NCBI RefSeq assembly: GCF_031085375.1
Contig: NZ_JAVCWF010000002.1
Coordinates: 1-61,224 of the forward strand
Length of the DNA stretch: 61,224 nucleotides
Direction: 5' to 3'
Source of the DNA: Lactiplantibacillus brownii
GTDB lineage: Bacteria; Bacillota; Bacilli; Lactobacillales; Lactobacillaceae
Shown: in pieces, positions 61,060 through 61,224 of the stretch
Numbering within the stretch: position 1 is the stretch's first letter
Layout of the letters: each line of letters starts with the position of its first letter
The notes under the pieces: generated by a model
What the model saw: only the letters and a program-made list of their open reading frames with translations
Databases searched by the model: none
What the model was told of the DNA's origin: nothing
Program-made: the position numbers and the translations under genes

Positions 61060-61224
61060 TGGGCAACCAAGAATAGGCACATGCTGGTAAATTACAAAGC
61101 CCTCACGGCTAAATGAATGCTTTGTAATTTAGTTAAAGCATATCAGATTTGTATTTTAAAGCAAATCTAATGTTTTAGCAACTCTCTTTCGAGACAGTGT
61201 GTGTCAGTTGAGAAGGGAAGTTTT
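61060..61224 (+). promoter_or_regulatory. repA leader with hairpins and ribosome site
   Basis: AAATTACAAAGC (61089-61100) pairs with GCTTTGTAATTT (61119-61130), and AGATTTG (61145-61151) with CAAATCT (61162-61168). The ribosome site AGAAGGGAAG is at 61211-61220. Such stem-loops in front of rep are typical of copy-number control by transcript folding or antisense RNA; no antisense promoter was identified with confidence. Confidence 0.5.

Overview
The window reads as one complete circular plasmid of about 61 kb from a lactic-acid bacterium of the Lactobacillaceae. It is cut open 3 bases before the repA start codon: the repA ribosome-binding site is at 61211-61220 and its ATG is at 4. Evidence for the host is a RepA_N-type initiator, a pSK41/pMRC01-like conjugation region, Lactobacillus-type Fst/Lpt holin-like toxins, LanFEG-type immunity genes and a class Ib ribonucleotide reductase. 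No rRNA, tRNA or CRISPR array was seen.

Layout. (1) 60.8 kb through 0 to 2.7 kb: replication control leader, repA with internal origin-like repeats, a RelB/PemK toxin-antitoxin pair and two small coiled-coil proteins. (2) 2.7-5.0 kb: oriT-like site and MOBQ relaxase. (3) 5.0-20.3 kb: one long forward transfer operon with pilin-like protein, VirB3-like protein, VirB4 ATPase, EssB-like protein, two-domain peptidoglycan hydrolase, VirB8-like protein, thioredoxin-fold protein, split VirD4 coupling protein, lipoprotein, VirB6-like protein, topoisomerase and ArdC-like antirestriction protein. (4) 20.3-36.3 kb: defence and DNA-metabolism island with a type I toxin-antitoxin locus, type I restriction-modification (hsdRMS), Gabija (gajAB), an SOS-type Y-family polymerase operon, a second type I toxin-antitoxin locus, and an AT-rich two-gene module (SF1 helicase plus unknown protein) that looks like an uncharacterised defence system. 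(5) 36.4-42.0 kb: resolvase, then nrdI-nrdE-nrdF'-nrdF. nrdF' encodes a beta subunit that has lost most metal ligands and the radical tyrosine but keeps the NrdE-docking tail.

(6) 42.0-47.3 kb: mobile-element scrapyard: umuC relic with a third type I toxin-antitoxin copy, a 25-bp perfect palindrome, an IS3-family element, an IS256-family element with one amber codon, a second resolvase as a relic, and an internally deleted IS30-family gene. (7) 47.3-59.3 kb: accessory cargo: two AT-rich orphan proteins, a tyrosine recombinase with Cys where the nucleophile should be, a methyltransferase, a Fic protein with its own palindromic operator, a resolvase-MFS chimera relic, a decayed RelB-YoeB relic, an XRE regulator with LanFEG-like ABC transporter, and a DHA2 exporter with divergent TetR regulator. 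(8) 59.4-60.6 kb: ParA and small ParB-like partition genes flanked by centromere-like repeats.

How it fits together: maintenance is layered (partition, one type II and up to three type I addiction loci, several recombinases). Transfer is self-encoded. Defence (type I RM, Gabija, probably the helicase module) sits beside an anti-restriction gene expected to protect the plasmid on entry. The nrd operon and SOS polymerase suggest the plasmid also supplies nucleotide and repair capacity.
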